Shown here piece by piece: positions 33,608 through 42,315 of a stretch of DNA of 64,000 nucleotides (its first letter is position 1; each line of letters opens with the position of its first letter). The DNA comes from CF-113 sp050695155 (GTDB taxonomy: Bacteria > Chloroflexota > Ktedonobacteria > Ktedonobacterales > Ktedonobacteraceae), in NCBI GenBank assembly GCA_050695155.1, contig JBOGTO010000437.1, positions 1-64,000 on the forward strand, given 5' to 3'. Under the pieces are notes generated by a model. The model ran no database searches. It was not told the DNA's origin and saw only the letters and a program-made list of their open reading frames with translations. The position numbers and the translations under genes are program-made.

Positions 33608-34039
33608 ATGAGCTTGAGTACGAATCCACCGGAAAAGCAGGACAAACTGACCTCACCGGACCTACGGTTGCGTGATTCGACGACCCTGTGGGGGCCGCTG
33701 CAACTCACGGTAATGAAACACCGCGCGGGGACGGAGTTGGGCTACCGCGCCGGTGAGGAAGCCTACCAGGCCGTTGCGCAGCAATATCGCCGAGACATTG
33801 GCCTGCCCAGTACAGAAGCCTTGCACACAATCATGGAGACCTACTTTGCTCTTCCCAGGCATCGGCCGCGCACAATCACGGCCAAGATCACCGACGAGTG
33901 GCGCGCCATGTTTCTGCTCGGATGGACAAGCCAGGTGCTACAGGTTCCCTCCTCCCTGCGCGCGGAAACGGGGCTGCCTTCCAGCGAAAGCAGAGCAATC
34001 AGCACGGCCAGATACCAGCAGCGGGAGAGAACGAGATAG
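33608..34039 (+). CDS. Hypothetical protein, 143 aa
   Basis: GAGAGGAAGGGAAG precedes the ATG, 15 bp after the previous gene. Contains LGYRAGEEAYQAVAQQYRRD and MFLLGWTSQVLQVPSS. No family is recognised. It is probably co-transcribed with the HNH-like gene downstream. Confidence 0.6.
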   Translation: MSLSTNPPEKQDKLTSPDLRLRDSTTLWGPLQLTVMKHRAGTELGYRAGEEAYQAVAQQYRRDIGLPSTEALHTIMETYFALPRHRPRTITAKITDEWRAMFLLGWTSQVLQVPSSLRAETGLPSSESRAISTARYQQRERTR

Positions 34040-34054
34040 GAGCGAAGAATCTGT

Positions 34055-34681
34055 ATGTCAGCGCCAGCACTCTTATTTATGAGCCGTCGGGAGTGGGAAG
34101 AACTCAAGCTCGCCTGCAAGGAGGCAGCGGGTTGGCAATGCGAATATATCTATGCCAACGGGATGCGATGTAGCAACCACGAAGGGCAAACCATCTATAA
34201 AGGCTACATCACGGTCAAGGGCAAGCGGAAACGCAAAAAGAGCACCATGCATATGCAGGCGTGTCATCTCGATAACGATCCACAGAACCCAAAGCCGCGT
34301 CTGGAGTGCCGTTGCCCCATGCATCACACCAAAGTCGATCGGCAGGAGGAGAGCGAGGAAAAGCCGTCGTGGCGGCGGCGAGGCTACCAGATCACGACAA
34401 CAGACCGCCTGCTCGAAGAGGTCAATACCTCTGGCGTCACCATCAGCGAAGAAGAGGATGGCTACCACTGGCAAGTTGACGCGATGGAGGACCTGAAAGG
34501 AGTCAGCACGACAGCAGTCAGAGCTGTCGGCGTGACGATTCATCAAATGCGTTGCCTGCTGCACATCAAACAAGGCGAGGTAGATGCTCTCCATCGCGAG
34601 CTTGAGTACTTGCACAGGAAGCTGACCCAGCAGCAATCCATCATGACCGGGCTACCTGAACTGATCCCTCTCCAAAAATAG
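34055..34681 (+). CDS. HNH-endonuclease-like protein, 208 aa
   Basis: Residues 25-95 show a Cys/His pattern of the HNH type: WQCEYIYANGMRCSNH, then MHMQACHLDND and LECRCPMHHTKVDRQ. The AHLDND-like His-Asp pair and two Cys pairs would bind the metal and zinc. The fit is loose: the insertion GKRKRKKSTMHM is unusual and the first His is unclear. The C-terminal half is helical with a coiled coil (VDALHRELEYLHRKLTQQQ). It may be a nuclease or a zinc-finger protein without cutting activity. Confidence 0.55.
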   Translation: MSAPALLFMSRREWEELKLACKEAAGWQCEYIYANGMRCSNHEGQTIYKGYITVKGKRKRKKSTMHMQACHLDNDPQNPKPRLECRCPMHHTKVDRQEESEEKPSWRRRGYQITTTDRLLEEVNTSGVTISEEEDGYHWQVDAMEDLKGVSTTAVRAVGVTIHQMRCLLHIKQGEVDALHRELEYLHRKLTQQQSIMTGLPELIPLQK

Positions 34682-34764
34682 ACGTTGTGGTTCCTTTGTA
34701 TGTTGGCATTAGGAAAAATACTGTATTGTTCCGCATGATCTGCGGAGCAGAAAGGACGAATGGT

Positions 34765-35313
34765 ATGCTGATGCGACTGAAACCTGATGTTGTGGTTGTG
34801 GAAGTCACTCCTCTTCCCGAAGCAATAGCTGAGGGTTTCTGGACTCCCGGAAATCTTGTCTTGTTTCGTAAGCCGTTCTTGCCAGAAGGGAGGGAGGCGC
34901 TGCCACCTATCCCACCTGGGGAGTGGATTGGCTACACCCACGGCATTATTGTACAGGTCTCCGAGGAGGATGTGATCGTGGTTCCCTACTCTCCGAGCTG
35001 CCGGGTTTTTGACTCGACACCCTACTCGCCTTTTTACGGACACCCGACCTATCTGGTTGGAACAAAAAGCCACTTTCTTCCGTACCAGGATTTCCGTCAG
35101 AGCGTTCACAGCTACGTAGAGCCGCGCAATGATTGGTATTCCGTCTATGACCCAAACACACGGACCCGAAGTTGGCATCTGGTGCTCGACATCGTTGATG
35201 CGCCCGATGGTTTCCTGTACGGTCAAGTGGTCGTTGAGGGAGAATCGTCAACAGAGCCACGAGTGTCCCCTGTCCATTGTGGAGGAGCGCACTCGCATAG
35301 GTGGAGCTTCTAG
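34765..35313 (+). CDS. Hypothetical protein, 182 aa
   Basis: AAAGGACG lies 8 bases before this ATG; the frame is open upstream to 34687. Beta-rich sequence (PDVVVVEVTPLPEAIAEGFW, GIIVQVSEEDVIVVPYSPS) suggests a beta-barrel fold. No family is recognised. Codon use is A/T-richer than neighbours around the start. Confidence 0.6.
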   Translation: MLMRLKPDVVVVEVTPLPEAIAEGFWTPGNLVLFRKPFLPEGREALPPIPPGEWIGYTHGIIVQVSEEDVIVVPYSPSCRVFDSTPYSPFYGHPTYLVGTKSHFLPYQDFRQSVHSYVEPRNDWYSVYDPNTRTRSWHLVLDIVDAPDGFLYGQVVVEGESSTEPRVSPVHCGGAHSHRWSF

Positions 35314-35354
35314 TCAAGGGTACAGTGTTTCCTATCGAAAGCGAGAACAATGAT

Positions 35355-35705
35355 ATGGCTGAGCAACAGTTGATTACAGAACACGAGTATACATCCGAGG
35401 TGTTAAGAACCTATGCCGGTACTCCCAATAGCACGCTCGACAAGCTTACGCTGGGCGCGTTGGGTCTGGCCGGGGAGTCGGGCGAAGTCATCGATATGAT
35501 TAAAAAGCGGCTTTTCCAGGGCCACGATATCGACCAGAATAAGTTGCTGGATGAGTTGGGAGATGTGTTTTGGTACTACACTCTCATCTTGCAGTCCATG
35601 GGCTACTCCTTGCAAGAGGTGATGAGCCGCAATATTGAGAAACTGCGCCATCGGTATCCTGATGGATTTGAAGCCGAGCGGAGCGTCAATCGCTCAAGTG
35701 TCTAG
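35355..35705 (+). CDS. MazG-like nucleotide pyrophosphohydrolase
   Basis: Residues about 30-90 match the all-alpha NTP pyrophosphatase fold: LGALGLAGESGEVIDMIKK and LDELGDVFWYYTLIL carry the metal-binding ExxxE and ExxD acids. Such enzymes hydrolyse NTPs or dNTPs to monophosphates. An upstream GTG at 35301 would add 18 residues. Gene order MazG then TIR-like / radical SAM / TIR-like is worth noting, because MazG-type enzymes and TIRs both act in nucleotide-based defence elsewhere. Confidence 0.8.
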   Translation: MAEQQLITEHEYTSEVLRTYAGTPNSTLDKLTLGALGLAGESGEVIDMIKKRLFQGHDIDQNKLLDELGDVFWYYTLILQSMGYSLQEVMSRNIEKLRHRYPDGFEAERSVNRSSV

Positions 35706-35753
35706 TCGGGCGTCTGTTGGAACAGATACCCGGCGGAACAGGAGAAAAATCAC

Positions 35754-36320
35754 ATGAGTACCCAGCATAAAAGTCGCCTTGACCGGGAGCTTGATACACT
35801 CTTGGAACACCTCGGCGTCCAGCGAGAGATGCAGGACGCCCCATCCCAGCAGGATCTGCATATCACCTGTCTCTCTAGCAACGAGGATCGCCTGCTCTGG
35901 AAAGAGATTCAGAAACATCTTGCTTTGGTGAAGCATCCGACGGGCGGAGCCATCCACTGGCACGCACATGAGGTTGATGCAACCTCTCGGCTTGCTACCT
36001 GGCAGACGAAGCGCATTCAGGAGCGTCTCGGTCAGACTCATCTCATTTTACTCTTTGTCAGTATTGACTTGTTGGCGGCGCTCTCAGGCAAGGCAGAAGA
36101 GATCAACCGCGCCATAATCGAAACCATCCGCCAGGAACAACCGCCCAAGTTCATCGTGGTAGCCGCCCGCCCGACGGCCTGGTACGACGATTACATCGTC
36201 GATCTCCCACGCTCGCCGCGAAAAGGCACCCTCACGACCATGCGGCCAGCGGAACGCGGCTATGTCGAAGTTGCCCGTGCTGTTCAACAGGCCATCAATG
36301 ACCTGTGTCACTCATTCTGA
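35754..36320 (+). CDS. TIR-like domain protein 1
   Basis: 188 aa, AGGAG before the ATG. Residues about 35-160 follow the TIR order: a strand LHITCLSSNEDRLLWKEIQ, then IHWHAHEVDATS, then the DHLLLFVS-type strand THLILLFVSIDLLAAL, helix KAEEINRAI and strand FIVVAARPTAWYDD. Glu115 or Glu116 occupies the place of the catalytic Glu of NAD-cleaving TIRs. The N-terminal 30 residues are a helix shared in style with TIR-like 2. It probably binds or cleaves NAD-type nucleotides; no effector domain is attached. Confidence 0.65.
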   Translation: MSTQHKSRLDRELDTLLEHLGVQREMQDAPSQQDLHITCLSSNEDRLLWKEIQKHLALVKHPTGGAIHWHAHEVDATSRLATWQTKRIQERLGQTHLILLFVSIDLLAALSGKAEEINRAIIETIRQEQPPKFIVVAARPTAWYDDYIVDLPRSPRKGTLTTMRPAERGYVEVARAVQQAINDLCHSF

Positions 36321-36335
36321 AGGAGGAAAACTATC

Positions 36336-37796
36336 ATGAACGAGTCAGTCATGCTGAAGAGGCTGGCGGCTATCGATGTTGTGGCTGTGGATGCCGCCGT
36401 TACCACTGGCGCAGCAGGGGAGCGTGCGCGCCGATTCCTCCAAAATAGGAGCCAGGTTGCTCCCGATCGGCTGCCCTGGTTGCTGCTCACAACCCATTCG
36501 GAGGCCGAATCCACCACCGCCTGGCAGTTCGCAGAGTCGGTCCGGTCGCTTTATTCTGAAATTGAGGTTCTGCGTGAGCAGAACCGCACCGAGACTGCGA
36601 CCCTGGCGCTGGCTCTCCATCGGGCGCACTTCCCCGGCCTGACCGATCACGAGCGCAAACAACGTGTGTTGCTGCTTGGTCGTCGCGGCGGGGGTGGCAA
36701 GCCCCAGTTTATCGCGCCCTTTGTCGGTGGAGCTGGTACGACCTGTGGAACGTGGACGCCCATCGTGGCCTACCAGCGCGGCAAGACCACCTGGATCGCC
36801 GGAACGCGCCCGAAAGCAGAGGAGCAGGGAGCCACGCCGATCCGGGGCTTCCTACGTGGCAACTACGCGCAGGGGGTCTGCCCTGCCGAATGCAGTTTCT
36901 GTTATCTGCGCGGCGTGCAGGGCATGGGCATCAAGCAGGTGTTGCTCAACCTGGAAGATGCCATTCCCGAACTGGATGCGCTCCCGCGAGGGAGCGTGGT
37001 GAACTGGGCAGAACTGGGTGGGCCAGTCGAGCAAGACCCCTGGTTCGTGGATGAAGAGGGCCGAGGTTCGCTTGTCCAGACTATTCTCGATCTTTCAACA
37101 GAGCGCGGTGTTGTCTCGTTCTTCCTGACGAAAGGAGTCTATGAGCCATACTTACAGTTAGATGGGCGACTGACGCTCCTGGCGATCAGTCTGAACGCTC
37201 CTGCCATCTCATCGGTCTTTGAACCCGGAGGAGCCAGACCTGAGGCGCGCTTACAGGGGTTGGCATGGGCAATAGATCACGGTGCGATGGATCATACCAT
37301 CCGCCTTGGGCCGATTATCCCTATCGATGGATACGAACGGCACTACCGCGAGGTATTCGCCATGATGCGTGACATTCTCGGCACCCGGCTGAAACGCATC
37401 ACAGTGGACCTCCTGCGCTTCTCGCCACAGATGCCGGGCATTCTCAAGGCGTCCTTCCCCGATGAGATCGTCTCAGCACTGCTCGGCGAGATGGAGTCTG
37501 AGGTGAAGGCACACAAATACCGCCCTGCGGCTGATCGACAGCAGCAGATGTACCACTGGGTGAATACCATGCTGGCGGAGTACCGGATGCCGCGGGTGAA
37601 GACAACACCCTGTAAAGCTGATCCCGCTGAAGCGATGCAGTTCCTCAAAGCCGGCGATATTGGCAGTATGCCCTGCGCTTGCCACATTTCGTATCAGGAT
37701 CGGGAAAAAGTGCGTCGTGGCGAACTTCCTGTGCTTCCCACTCAACATCTCGTAAAGTCCGTGAACACAAGTATCTCCGAGGAAAGGGGAAAGTAG
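36336..37796 (+). CDS. Radical SAM protein, spore-photoproduct-lyase-like
   Basis: 486 aa with GAAGGAGG before the ATG. The cluster motif CPAECSFC (Cys182, Cys186, Cys189) is the CxxxCxxC that binds a 4Fe-4S cluster. The following FCYLRG, and RLTLLAISLNAPAIS and HTIRLGPIIPIDGYERHYR, resemble spore-photoproduct-lyase/DUF1848-type radical SAM enzymes. A C-terminal CACHISY and nearby Cys could hold an auxiliary cluster. The N-terminal 130 residues are an unassigned helical domain. It is framed, 15 and 3 bp away, by two TIR-like genes, so the three are surely co-transcribed. Confidence 0.8.
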   Translation: MNESVMLKRLAAIDVVAVDAAVTTGAAGERARRFLQNRSQVAPDRLPWLLLTTHSEAESTTAWQFAESVRSLYSEIEVLREQNRTETATLALALHRAHFPGLTDHERKQRVLLLGRRGGGGKPQFIAPFVGGAGTTCGTWTPIVAYQRGKTTWIAGTRPKAEEQGATPIRGFLRGNYAQGVCPAECSFCYLRGVQGMGIKQVLLNLEDAIPELDALPRGSVVNWAELGGPVEQDPWFVDEEGRGSLVQTILDLSTERGVVSFFLTKGVYEPYLQLDGRLTLLAISLNAPAISSVFEPGGARPEARLQGLAWAIDHGAMDHTIRLGPIIPIDGYERHYREVFAMMRDILGTRLKRITVDLLRFSPQMPGILKASFPDEIVSALLGEMESEVKAHKYRPAADRQQQMYHWVNTMLAEYRMPRVKTTPCKADPAEAMQFLKAGDIGSMPCACHISYQDREKVRRGELPVLPTQHLVKSVNTSISEERGK

Positions 37797-37799
37797 ACG

Positions 37800-38426
37800 A
37801 TGACAGACAGGAACCAGGAGGGCATTCAGCAGGTGGCCGACACGATCCTTGAACGAGTGGGCTTCGGAGAAGCGACGCAGAGTGACGTGCCTCAGCAGGA
37901 ACAGACAGAGCAATGCATCCACTTTGCCTGCCTGTATCATACAGAAGATGAAAAACACTGGAAGCGCCTCAACCTGCATCTTGAAGTGGTTTCATGGCAG
38001 GAGCAACGTTACCATCACTCATGCGGGATCGCATGGCACGTCCATCGGCTTTCGACGCCACACGCAAACGATCCAGCGAATCAGGTTGAGTACGCAACGC
38101 TTCGGCAGGCGCATGTCCTGCTTCTCTTGCTTTCCGTCGATAGCCTGGCCGCGTTGAAAAGCGACCAGGAACTCTCCCATGTTCTTCGTGAAAAGGCCCT
38201 TGAAGACCGTCCGGCGGGTTGCCCGGCCCTGGTGGGCATTCTCGTCAGACCTGCAGCGTGGAAAGAGATGGAGATCGGACCCTGGGGCGTGATCCTGCCG
38301 GCGAATAGGCGACCTCTCGCCATGTGGCGCGAGCGGGACGCAGCTTGTATCGAGATCGCTGAGCGGGTGAGGACGTGGATTAGAAGGGCGAACACCCTTC
38401 TGGATCGAGGGATGGAAACAGCATGA
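37800..38426 (+). CDS. TIR-like domain protein 2
   Basis: 208 aa, paralogue of the 35754 product. It has a helical N-terminus, then IHFACLYHTEDEKHWKRLNLH, AHVLLLLLSVDSLAALKSDQELS and VGILVRPAAWKEM. Glu124 (DQEL) is the likely catalytic position. Compared with TIR-like 1, the glycine-rich region is longer. The start lies 3 bp after the radical-SAM stop. Its stop overlaps an in-frame ATG of the next gene (38423), so coupling continues. Confidence 0.65.
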   Translation: MTDRNQEGIQQVADTILERVGFGEATQSDVPQQEQTEQCIHFACLYHTEDEKHWKRLNLHLEVVSWQEQRYHHSCGIAWHVHRLSTPHANDPANQVEYATLRQAHVLLLLLSVDSLAALKSDQELSHVLREKALEDRPAGCPALVGILVRPAAWKEMEIGPWGVILPANRRPLAMWRERDAACIEIAERVRTWIRRANTLLDRGMETA

Positions 38427-38473
38427 TGCAGATGGTCTTACCGACATCAAAGCAGAAGGGAAGAGAGAACACG

Positions 38474-39481
38474 ATGACGCACGAGATGTTGACCGGAAGC
38501 CAAGTGGCAGCCCTGGTTCGAGTACAGCCATTTTACAAGCAGCTACAGGCAGAACTGCGCCGCAATGAAGGGGACATCGACCCGGAGCACAGGAAGCGCG
38601 GGTATAGCCATTTTGTCGATGCGCTCCCTGCGATGCGCGTCCTGCGCTTCCTCGAAACTGCTCCTGAAGGCGTACCGGAGAACCTGGCGGTGGCTGCGCG
38701 CGTGTTCTCCGTCTGGTTCGAGCATGATTATGATTTCCTGCCGGAACGAGAGCATGGGTTCCGAGAGTACTTCAATCGGCACCCGCTGCGCTTCGTGTGC
38801 GACCGACTCGCGGAGGTGAGTAGTGTGGCTACCCGTGATGGGGAGCAACAAGCCGACGCCTACTTGCAACTGGTCCAGATTGTGAAAACGGGCGGTACGC
38901 TCCGCTGGATTGCGCCTGAGCAGTTGCCAACCCCGGTGTCTTATATTCTCACGCGGGAACACACCACCTGTGGGCCGGTCTACTTTCTCAGGTATGTTCT
39001 GGAACGAGATGATCAGGGCGCGATCCTCTCCACCGGAGATGTGGATGCTCGTCTGGGATATGGTGATCTCGGCATGGCGCTGGACCATATTCATGTATTG
39101 AACAGGCAAAGCGTTCAGGAAGCCTACCAGCACTTGCGCCAGCTTGTCATGCTTGGCAGTTCCATCCGCGTAGAGGAATTGCATGTCTTCAGTGAACACG
39201 ATCGGCTGCTCTCCTTTGTCGTCGTCGGATCAGACGGCGAACGCCACGATATTAATGTGCAGGCTTCCTGCATTTTCGAGATGCCGCTGGAAGCAGTTCC
39301 TGGACACCCCAGTGTCTACGCGTTGCGTGTCAGGGACCTGGAGAAACAGGCGGGCTTCGCCTTAGCGGAGATCTTATCAACCAGGCTCTCCCGCAGGACG
39401 GATCCCATGCGCTCTCCATCGATGCAAGAACATGAACGATCAATGCAAATCCAGGAAGGAAATAGATATGATAACACTTGA
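38474..39481 (+). CDS. Hypothetical protein with a C-terminal domain duplicated at 41231
   Basis: 335 aa from the ATG with AAGGGAAGAGAG upstream; an ATG at 38423 that overlaps the previous stop is an alternative. Residues about 220-310 (EAYQHLRQLVMLGSSIRVEEL, DRLLSFVVVG, PSVYALRVRDLEKQ) closely match the whole 129-aa protein at 41231-41620. The N-terminal 200 residues are helical and unassigned. Confidence 0.65.
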   Translation: MTHEMLTGSQVAALVRVQPFYKQLQAELRRNEGDIDPEHRKRGYSHFVDALPAMRVLRFLETAPEGVPENLAVAARVFSVWFEHDYDFLPEREHGFREYFNRHPLRFVCDRLAEVSSVATRDGEQQADAYLQLVQIVKTGGTLRWIAPEQLPTPVSYILTREHTTCGPVYFLRYVLERDDQGAILSTGDVDARLGYGDLGMALDHIHVLNRQSVQEAYQHLRQLVMLGSSIRVEELHVFSEHDRLLSFVVVGSDGERHDINVQASCIFEMPLEAVPGHPSVYALRVRDLEKQAGFALAEILSTRLSRRTDPMRSPSMQEHERSMQIQEGNRYDNT

Positions 39482-40820
39482 AGAATCACAGGAACAGCAG
39501 AGTACTCCCACCTACATCATGAGCGATCACGAGGGAGGGAGCCATGTCATGACAGTAGAGGCCAGGGCACTGTGCCTCGATGGCGATCCCGCCGATATTG
39601 TTGCGATCGCGGCCCAACAGATCAGTTTTGCCACCAAGGATGGGACGATCGCGTGTCCTGTCGATGCCTTTGGTGAGGCTCTGCTTGGTGGAAACACACC
39701 CACATCGGCGGACCTGGGCCAGCAGCTCGGGCAGAATCTGGCGCGCTGGTACGCCCAAACGCGCCTGGTCGAGCGCCTGCGTGCTGCCCTGCGAGAGGTG
39801 CAGGCAACGCTGGACGAGTATGAGCAGGAACGGCCAGAACTCCTCCTTCCGCAGATGCGCCTTGATCCCTATATGGTGAGAGTGCTGGAAAGTTACAAGG
39901 GAACAGAGGAATCCGCCCAGGCCATCGCGCTGGTGCTAGATCGTCCCATAGAGCAGATCCGGGCCATGCTTGCTCAGGCGGCTGTAGCCATGCGTGCGCT
40001 TGTAGGCCCATCACCAACTCCTCTTCAAGAAAAACAGACTGCCCGGCTGGAAAGCACGGAAACACTGGCGGCAGATTCTGTTCACCCTCTTCATAGGTCA
40101 GACCAGAGCGATGTGTTGCCCGGCTGGATAACGAAACCTGAATCCAAAGCCACAGAGCCACAACCGCATGATAAAGAAGCGGCAAGCGATCAGCTAGAAG
40201 CCAGAGAGGCGGCGACCGACAGGGAGCGGAACACGTTCCGCTGGGAACCGGACCTGGTGAAGCGCCTGAAAGAAGAGGTATGCAAAGAAGTGGATGCGGC
40301 CTCCGAGTCAATCAGCGTTGCTGCGGTCGCGCGTGCCGTAGCTGAACGCTGCCAGTGGCCGTACAAGACGGTCGATTACAAAATCAGGACGCTTGGGCTG
40401 GTGCGCGTGGAACCTGAGCCATCGTTGCCAGAGACACTGGCGTTTATTTCTGTTGCCAGCCAGGAGCAGGAGGAAGTCAGAGATGACGAGCTGGAGATGA
40501 GTGGGCAGAAGACGAGAGAAAGCGTTGCGCCAGACTCTCAGGCTTCCCCTCTCGCCTGGTCCTCTTCATCCCTTTCCCAACAAGAGCAGGAGACACCAAC
40601 GCTCGAAATCGGCCACACGCTGTGGGATGTCGTCGTGAATGGGAGAACGGAGAGATGGCTGCTGGACTATGCCTATGGGGCCTTTCCTTTCACGCGGGCG
40701 AACAGCCAATTTATCTACCGAGGCCGAACGTATGATTTGGACCGGGCCTATACAAGCAAACTAAAGGTCACGGTGCCTGTACGTGCTGAAGTCCTGCGTG
40801 AAGCGGCTGGAGTGGCATAA
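39468..40820 (+). CDS. Hypothetical protein, 450 aa, with possible HTH segment
   Basis: AGGAAGGAAATAG precedes the ATG, which overlaps the previous gene by 14 bp. Residues about 120-165 (YMVRVLESYKGTEESAQAI, LDRPIEQIRAMLAQ) could be a helix-turn-helix. A second helical unit (VAAVARAVAERCQWPYKTVDYKIR, key words VARAVAER, PYKTVDYK) at about 285 also looks like a winged helix. The middle is low-complexity. The C-terminus (WDVVVNGRTERWLLDYAYG) is folded. No family is recognised. Confidence 0.65.
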   Translation: MITLEESQEQQSTPTYIMSDHEGGSHVMTVEARALCLDGDPADIVAIAAQQISFATKDGTIACPVDAFGEALLGGNTPTSADLGQQLGQNLARWYAQTRLVERLRAALREVQATLDEYEQERPELLLPQMRLDPYMVRVLESYKGTEESAQAIALVLDRPIEQIRAMLAQAAVAMRALVGPSPTPLQEKQTARLESTETLAADSVHPLHRSDQSDVLPGWITKPESKATEPQPHDKEAASDQLEAREAATDRERNTFRWEPDLVKRLKEEVCKEVDAASESISVAAVARAVAERCQWPYKTVDYKIRTLGLVRVEPEPSLPETLAFISVASQEQEEVRDDELEMSGQKTRESVAPDSQASPLAWSSSSLSQQEQETPTLEIGHTLWDVVVNGRTERWLLDYAYGAFPFTRANSQFIYRGRTYDLDRAYTSKLKVTVPVRAEVLREAAGVA

Positions 40821-40856
40821 GATAGGCATTCAATTGGAGAGGAAGGAGCCTTCACT

Positions 40857-41234
40857 TTGAACGAGCAACAGCGAACAACACCAACGGATCAGCAGGAACA
40901 CACCGCTCTCGCAGAACAAGGAATACACGTTCGGGTCCTGTCCTGCTGCGGAAACACCATGCTGCAAATCACCGTGACGCTGCCCCTGCGGCGCATCTGC
41001 TTCACCCATGGTCGGGGTGATGCGGGAACAAGGCATTGTATCCATGTACTCCACCAGGGAAAGCAAACACTGGCCATCCTGCGCGACGGCGAATACGGCC
41101 GCTTCATTCTTGACGTGGGCCGGGCGGGGGATATTCCCAACGAGCAATTTATCACCTTCCAGATGCTGGATGTAGAGTTGGCCGATCTAGACAATCCCGC
41201 ACGTTTCCCTCTGAAAGTCGAGGTGCTGCCATGA
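40857..41234 (+). CDS. Hypothetical protein, 125 aa
   Basis: A TTG start follows AAGGAGCC at good spacing. Beta-rich: VRVLSCCGNTMLQITVTLPL, ILRDGEYGRFILDVG. The stop overlaps the next start (ATGA), so translation is coupled. No family is recognised. Confidence 0.6.
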   Translation: MNEQQRTTPTDQQEHTALAEQGIHVRVLSCCGNTMLQITVTLPLRRICFTHGRGDAGTRHCIHVLHQGKQTLAILRDGEYGRFILDVGRAGDIPNEQFITFQMLDVELADLDNPARFPLKVEVLP

Positions 41235-41620
41235 GCGCCACTTCAACCATCCCACGCACCAAAAAAGAGGCGTATCAACAGTTGCGCCAACTCGCTCATG
41301 TGGGCAGCATCATCCAGGTAGGCGAGCCGCATACCGTCGGAGAGCGCGACCGACTGCTTTCCTTTGCGGTTGTCGGTCCCGACGAGAAACTGCAAAACAT
41401 CAACATCCTGGCTTCTCGCATTTTTGATATGCCATTGGAAGAGGTCCCTGAGCATCCAGGGGTGTATGCATTACGCGCCAGGGACACGGGAAAGCAGCCG
41501 GGACGCTCGTTCGTCGCGATCCTATCGTTCAAACTGTACCGTAGGCCGGATGCCTTCCGTTATCGGTCAGGCACATCCAATCACCCAGTAGAAAGGAAAG
41601 AAAATCATGGAAAACAGTAA
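41231..41620 (+). CDS. Hypothetical protein, 129 aa, paralogue of the 38474 C-terminal domain
   Basis: EAYQQLRQLAHVGSIIQVGE, DRLLSFAVVGPDE and GVYALRARD align along the full length with residues about 220-310 of the 38474-39481 product. It therefore represents a free-standing copy of that domain. Function unknown. It overlaps both neighbours by a few bases. Confidence 0.65.
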   Translation: MSATSTIPRTKKEAYQQLRQLAHVGSIIQVGEPHTVGERDRLLSFAVVGPDEKLQNINILASRIFDMPLEEVPEHPGVYALRARDTGKQPGRSFVAILSFKLYRRPDAFRYRSGTSNHPVERKENHGKQ

Positions 41621-42257
41621 ACAAGAACAAGAGAAGCAATTGGTTGAGCACCTCGCTCACGCTGCAGCGGAGATCTTGTTTCAGGACAATATCGGCGCTG
41701 ACGTTGATCCGCAAAAAATCCTCCTGGTTGCCTGTGATGTTGCCTGTGATTATGTCGCGCTTGCATTTGAGAAACATGCGGGCCGCACACCAGCAGAGGC
41801 GGATCAGCGTCTGGTGTTACCGGCAGCGATCGCTGCAACGCACACCTATCTGCGCCAGCAGGCAAACGGGTTAGGGCTCCTCTACACCTTTGGGTACACC
41901 GATGTGTGCGCTGATGCAGTCATTGCACAGTTGGTTGCGCTCGATGTTCTGATCGTCGACATTCGCTATTCTCCCAACTCGCGCCTTGCCAAGTGGCGTC
42001 AGGCCCAGCTGCAAGAGCGGCTTGGTGAGCACTACACCCATATCCAGGCGCTTGGCAATGTCAACTATAATCGGCCTGGCGCTCCTATTCAACTGTACCA
42101 GTCAGAGGTCGGCGTGAGCCTGGTCGGTGAGAGATTGCGGCGCGGCCAGCATCTTGCCATGATGTGCATGTGTCGTGAGGTTGAAGAGTGTCACCGCCTG
42201 GAGGTTGCGCGCCGGGTGCAAAAGCAGCTTCCGGGCGTACTCGTCATTCACTTGTAG
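41607..42257 (+). CDS. DUF488-domain protein, 216 aa
   Basis: Residues about 93-215 match DUF488: LYTFGYTDVCADAVIAQL, LDVLIVDIRYSPNSR, WRQAQLQERLG, YTHIQALGNVNYN and LAMMCMCREVEECHRLEVA. The motif CxREVEECHR is the family hallmark. The N-terminal 85 residues are helical and unassigned, so it is a two-domain form. The molecular function of DUF488 is not established. Confidence 0.75.
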   Translation: MENSKQEQEKQLVEHLAHAAAEILFQDNIGADVDPQKILLVACDVACDYVALAFEKHAGRTPAEADQRLVLPAAIAATHTYLRQQANGLGLLYTFGYTDVCADAVIAQLVALDVLIVDIRYSPNSRLAKWRQAQLQERLGEHYTHIQALGNVNYNRPGAPIQLYQSEVGVSLVGERLRRGQHLAMMCMCREVEECHRLEVARRVQKQLPGVLVIHL

Positions 42258-42315
42258 TATGGCATTCCAGCGGGTACCGCCATCTTTGGCACGTCAGAGA
42301 GGAAATACAAAATAG

